The position numbers were made by a program, and so were the translations under genes. Shown piece after piece: positions 6,304 to 7,889 of a stretch of 7,889 bases of DNA. The first letter of the stretch is position 1. Every line of letters starts with the position of its first letter. The notes beneath the pieces were generated by a model. The model was not told the DNA's origin and made no database searches. It worked only from the letters and a program-made list of their open reading frames with translations. Source of the stretch: Microcaldota archaeon (GTDB lineage: Archaea > Micrarchaeota > Micrarchaeia > Micrarchaeales > CABMGC01); contig JASHXR010000058.1 of assembly GCA_030043435.1 (NCBI GenBank), forward strand, positions 1-7,889. The letters are read 5' to 3'.

Positions 6304-7170
6304 CTATACCCCAGTGCCGCCGCTCCCGGCCTCGCCGAGGAGCCTGCCTGCGATGAACCGCATGTAGCCCTCCGGCACGTTAGTCATCGCGTACGCCTGC
6401 CAGTCCTTGCCGAAGGGAAGGTAGACTGACATCCTCGCGCCCCTCCTCGCAAGGCGCCGCATCCTCTTCGCGCTCTCGCCGAGCCTGAACTCGAAGATCA
6501 TCTGGCGGCCCTGCTTGCCGTCGTTGAGTATGCGGCTCACCACGCCGTCAGGAGCTGAGAGGAGCGCGCGGTTGCCGGAGCTGCCGGGCATGGACTTGAG
6601 CTGCCTCAGGAGCGCCTCGCCCACGTCCTTTCCGTCGTCTGCTCCGAAGATCGCCTTGAACGCCCTGACGTGCCTGTGTTCCCTCGCGAGCCTCGCTATC
6701 TCTGCGGCCGGGGCGGCGAGGCCGAGGCCGCGCGCCGAGCCGAGCTCTGCCGCGGGGAGGCTGGCGCCGGGGGGCAGCTCGGCCCAGACGAAGACGCCGT
6801 GCCTGTTGCCCGTCCTTATTATCTCGCCCAGGTTCTCCGCGGCAGTGGCGCTGTCGATGGTGAGCCCGAGCTGGGCCAGGGGCGCCTGGACGCTCGCCTT
6901 GAGCCCGAGCCTCGAAATCTGCCTGATGAGCTCGAGGTAGGTAGTAGTCACGTACTTGGCTCTCGACTTTGTCGTTATGCCGTTGCTGAGGAACGTTATC
7001 GAGACGTGCAGCTTCTTGGAGTTCAGCTCGCGCGCCCTTCCCAGCGCTGAGCTCATCGTAGTCCCGGAGATGTGCTTCCTGACCAGCCTGTACATTATCT
7101 TCTCAACGAAAGAGTCGTCTCTCAATTGCACCATCTTCTTGCCAGCGCCGCGCCTTACGCGCCGCCCCAT
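6304..7170 (-). CDS. Proline-dehydrogenase-fold protein with substituted active site
   Basis: The protein is 288 residues from the ATG at 7170 (a GTG at 7173 adjoins it). The pattern follows monofunctional proline dehydrogenase (PutA/PRODH domain). There is an N-terminal LVRKHISGTTMSSALGRARELN helix region, then APLAQLGLTID (96-106, matching 'sxKLTQLGLdl'), GVFVWAEL (125-132), VRAFKAIFG (168-176, matching 'LRLVKGAY'), LLSAPDGVVSRIL, IFEFRLG, and MSVYLPFGKDWQAYAM (247-262, matching 'vRvYVPYGxdWYPYlxRR'). Key PRODH residues are changed: the substrate-site Lys is Pro97, Asp is Glu131, the 'THD' strand reads APD (206-208), and the Arg-Arg pair that holds the proline carboxylate is Thr263-Asn264. 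The segment between GVFVWAEL and VRAFKAIFG is also shorter than in PRODH, so the strand 5 region may be missing. It probably does not oxidise proline. It could be another flavoprotein or a non-enzymatic relative. It is the first gene of the cluster. Confidence 0.68.
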   Translation of the reverse strand: MGRRVRRGAGKKMVQLRDDSFVEKIMYRLVRKHISGTTMSSALGRARELNSKKLHVSITFLSNGITTKSRAKYVTTTYLELIRQISRLGLKASVQAPLAQLGLTIDSATAAENLGEIIRTGNRHGVFVWAELPPGASLPAAELGSARGLGLAAPAAEIARLAREHRHVRAFKAIFGADDGKDVGEALLRQLKSMPGSSGNRALLSAPDGVVSRILNDGKQGRQMIFEFRLGESAKRMRRLARRGARMSVYLPFGKDWQAYAMTNVPEGYMRFIAGRLLGEAGSGGTGV

Positions 7171-7194
7171 CACGCGGCTCGTGGTTATGCGCTT

Positions 7195-7200
7195 CCTCCT
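7195..7200 (-). promoter_or_regulatory. Strong Shine-Dalgarno-like AGGAGG with no standard start at the right distance
   Basis: The minus strand reads AGGAGG, which is 21-24 nt before the GTG/ATG starts and too far for normal use. Six nucleotides after it is an ATA codon (7186-7188) in frame with the PRODH-like gene. Use of that rare start, or chance, are both possible. The motif would be transcribed only if the more distant TATA box is used. Confidence 0.3.
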
Positions 7201-7208
7201 CTTTTATG
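7201..7208 (-). promoter_or_regulatory. TATA-like box close to the PRODH-like gene
   Basis: The minus strand reads CATAAAAG, preceded by a purine-rich GGAAAGGAAACG that resembles a BRE. The box is about 32-35 nt before the GTG/ATG pair, so transcription would begin within about 10 nt of the start and give a short-leader mRNA for the whole cluster. The palindromic TATA box at 7253-7264 is an alternative that gives a leader of about 60 nt. Confidence 0.4.
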
Positions 7209-7252
7209 CGTTTCCTTTCCTATGCAGCTATCCTCATACGTGCGCTCAAGTG

Positions 7253-7264
7253 TTATATATTATA
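7253..7264 (+). promoter_or_regulatory. TATA box for truD, nearly symmetric and possibly bidirectional
   Basis: TTATATATTATA on the plus strand is centred about 26 nt before 7284, which gives a leader of about 10 nt carrying AAGGGG before the ATG at 7294. The element reads TATAATATATAA on the other strand, so it could also serve the minus-strand cluster. A second AT-rich stretch, CTTTAAAAG (7276-7284), is too close to the start codon to be the main box. Confidence 0.55.
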
Positions 7265-7293
7265 GGGCGCCAAAGCTTTAAAAGGGGAATCTA

Positions 7294-7889
7294 ATGCTCC
7301 ATCTCTCAGGCGGCGAGGGCACCGGCGGGACCATCAAGTCCGACGCCTCGTCATTCATAGTGAAGGAGATAACAGGCAGAGGCATGGTCCTGGAGCCAGG
7401 CGCGAGGTACGCGCCGTCTGACCTTGGCGAGGCCGAGGTCGCAGACGGCAGGTTCACGACGCTGGTGCTGCAGAAGAGGGAGTGGAACACGGTAGACGCG
7501 CTCATCGCCGTGGCGAAGAGGCTCCGCAGGTCGAGGAGGTCTGTGGGATACGCGGGCACGAAGGACAGGCAGTCGGTCTCGGTACAGCTCGCGTCTATCT
7601 ACGGCGTGACCCCTGAGCAGGTCTCGGGGCTCGAGATAAAAGACCTCTCGATAAACGGGGCGTGGAGGAGCAACGGGGTGAGGATGGGCTCCAACCTCGG
7701 CAACGCGTTCGAGATAGAGGTGAGCGGGGTGGAGAGGCCCGGGAACGCTGAGCTCATAATAAGGGAGCTCGGCTCCAGGATACCGAACTACTTCGACAGG
7801 CAGAGGTTCGGCTCCAGGCTCAACAACGCGCGTATAGGGCTTGCGATGATGTCAGGCGACTTCGAGTCCGCTGCGATGCTGCTCCTGAC
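7294..7889 (+). CDS. truD: tRNA pseudouridine-13 synthase TruD (3' end beyond window)
   Basis: There are 198 complete codons from the ATG at 7294 to the window edge, open at the C-terminus. TruD converts U13 of tRNAs to pseudouridine; eukaryotic Pus7 is the homologue. Residues 16-26 (SDASSFIVKEI) are the usual N-terminal TruD strand. VGYAGTKDRQSVSVQ (84-98) contains the catalytic Asp91 in the family's main motif. NYFDRQRFGS (165-174) is the third conserved motif, with the Q-R-F-G that shapes the active site. Full archaeal proteins have about 400 residues, so roughly half is present. A GGGG ribosome site lies 6 nt before the ATG and a TATA box is placed correctly upstream. Codons are rich in AGG and ATA, as in the rest of the window. 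It is transcribed divergently from the five-gene cluster. Confidence 0.95.
   Translation, partial: MLHLSGGEGTGGTIKSDASSFIVKEITGRGMVLEPGARYAPSDLGEAEVADGRFTTLVLQKREWNTVDALIAVAKRLRRSRRSVGYAGTKDRQSVSVQLASIYGVTPEQVSGLEIKDLSINGAWRSNGVRMGSNLGNAFEIEVSGVERPGNAELIIRELGSRIPNYFDRQRFGSRLNNARIGLAMMSGDFESAAMLLL

Noticed and set aside
7278..7559. A 93-codon minus-strand open frame at the start of truD
   Set aside because: It overlaps well-conserved TruD coding sequence, including its N-terminal motif and promoter side, and shows no family resemblance.

Overview
This is a GC-rich archaeal window. The evidence for an archaeon is a geranylgeranylglyceryl-phosphate synthase (the enzyme that starts ether lipids on the sn-glycerol-1-phosphate backbone), an Rqc2/NEMF-type NFACT protein, an archaeal-style TruD and RNase Z, TATA boxes about 26-28 nt before start codons (some implying leaderless mRNAs), and frequent AGG/ATA codons. 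A small-genome or DPANN-like archaeon is possible, but the lineage cannot be fixed from this sequence alone.

Layout. Positions 1-840 (minus) hold the start of an ATP-grasp protein of YheC/YheD type that runs off the left edge. Positions 841-1122 are a 282-bp gap with a TATA-like box, a strong compound inverted repeat and one doubtful small ORF. Positions 1123-2220 (minus) encode an unrecognised, membrane-anchored, probably glycosylated surface protein with its own near-leaderless promoter. Positions 2221-2371 are intergenic, with that promoter and some short palindromes.

Positions 7170-2372 (minus) form a tight five-gene cluster. In order of transcription it contains a proline-dehydrogenase-fold protein that lacks the usual active-site residues, an extended SDR (nucleotide-sugar epimerase/dehydratase-like), GGGP synthase, an NFACT protein that stops before the NFACT-R domain, and RNase Z. 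Junctions are 2 nt, 4 nt, 78 nt and a 4-nt ATGA overlap, so co-transcription is likely. Positions 7174-7293 are a divergent promoter region. On the plus strand, truD (tRNA pseudouridine-13 synthase) starts at 7294 and runs off the right edge.

Functionally, the cluster mixes membrane-lipid synthesis (GGGP synthase, perhaps the SDR) with RNA and translation work (NFACT, RNase Z, and divergent TruD). The two most notable items are the apparently inactive PRODH-fold protein and the NFACT protein without NFACT-R. No mobile element, CRISPR array, tRNA or rRNA was seen.
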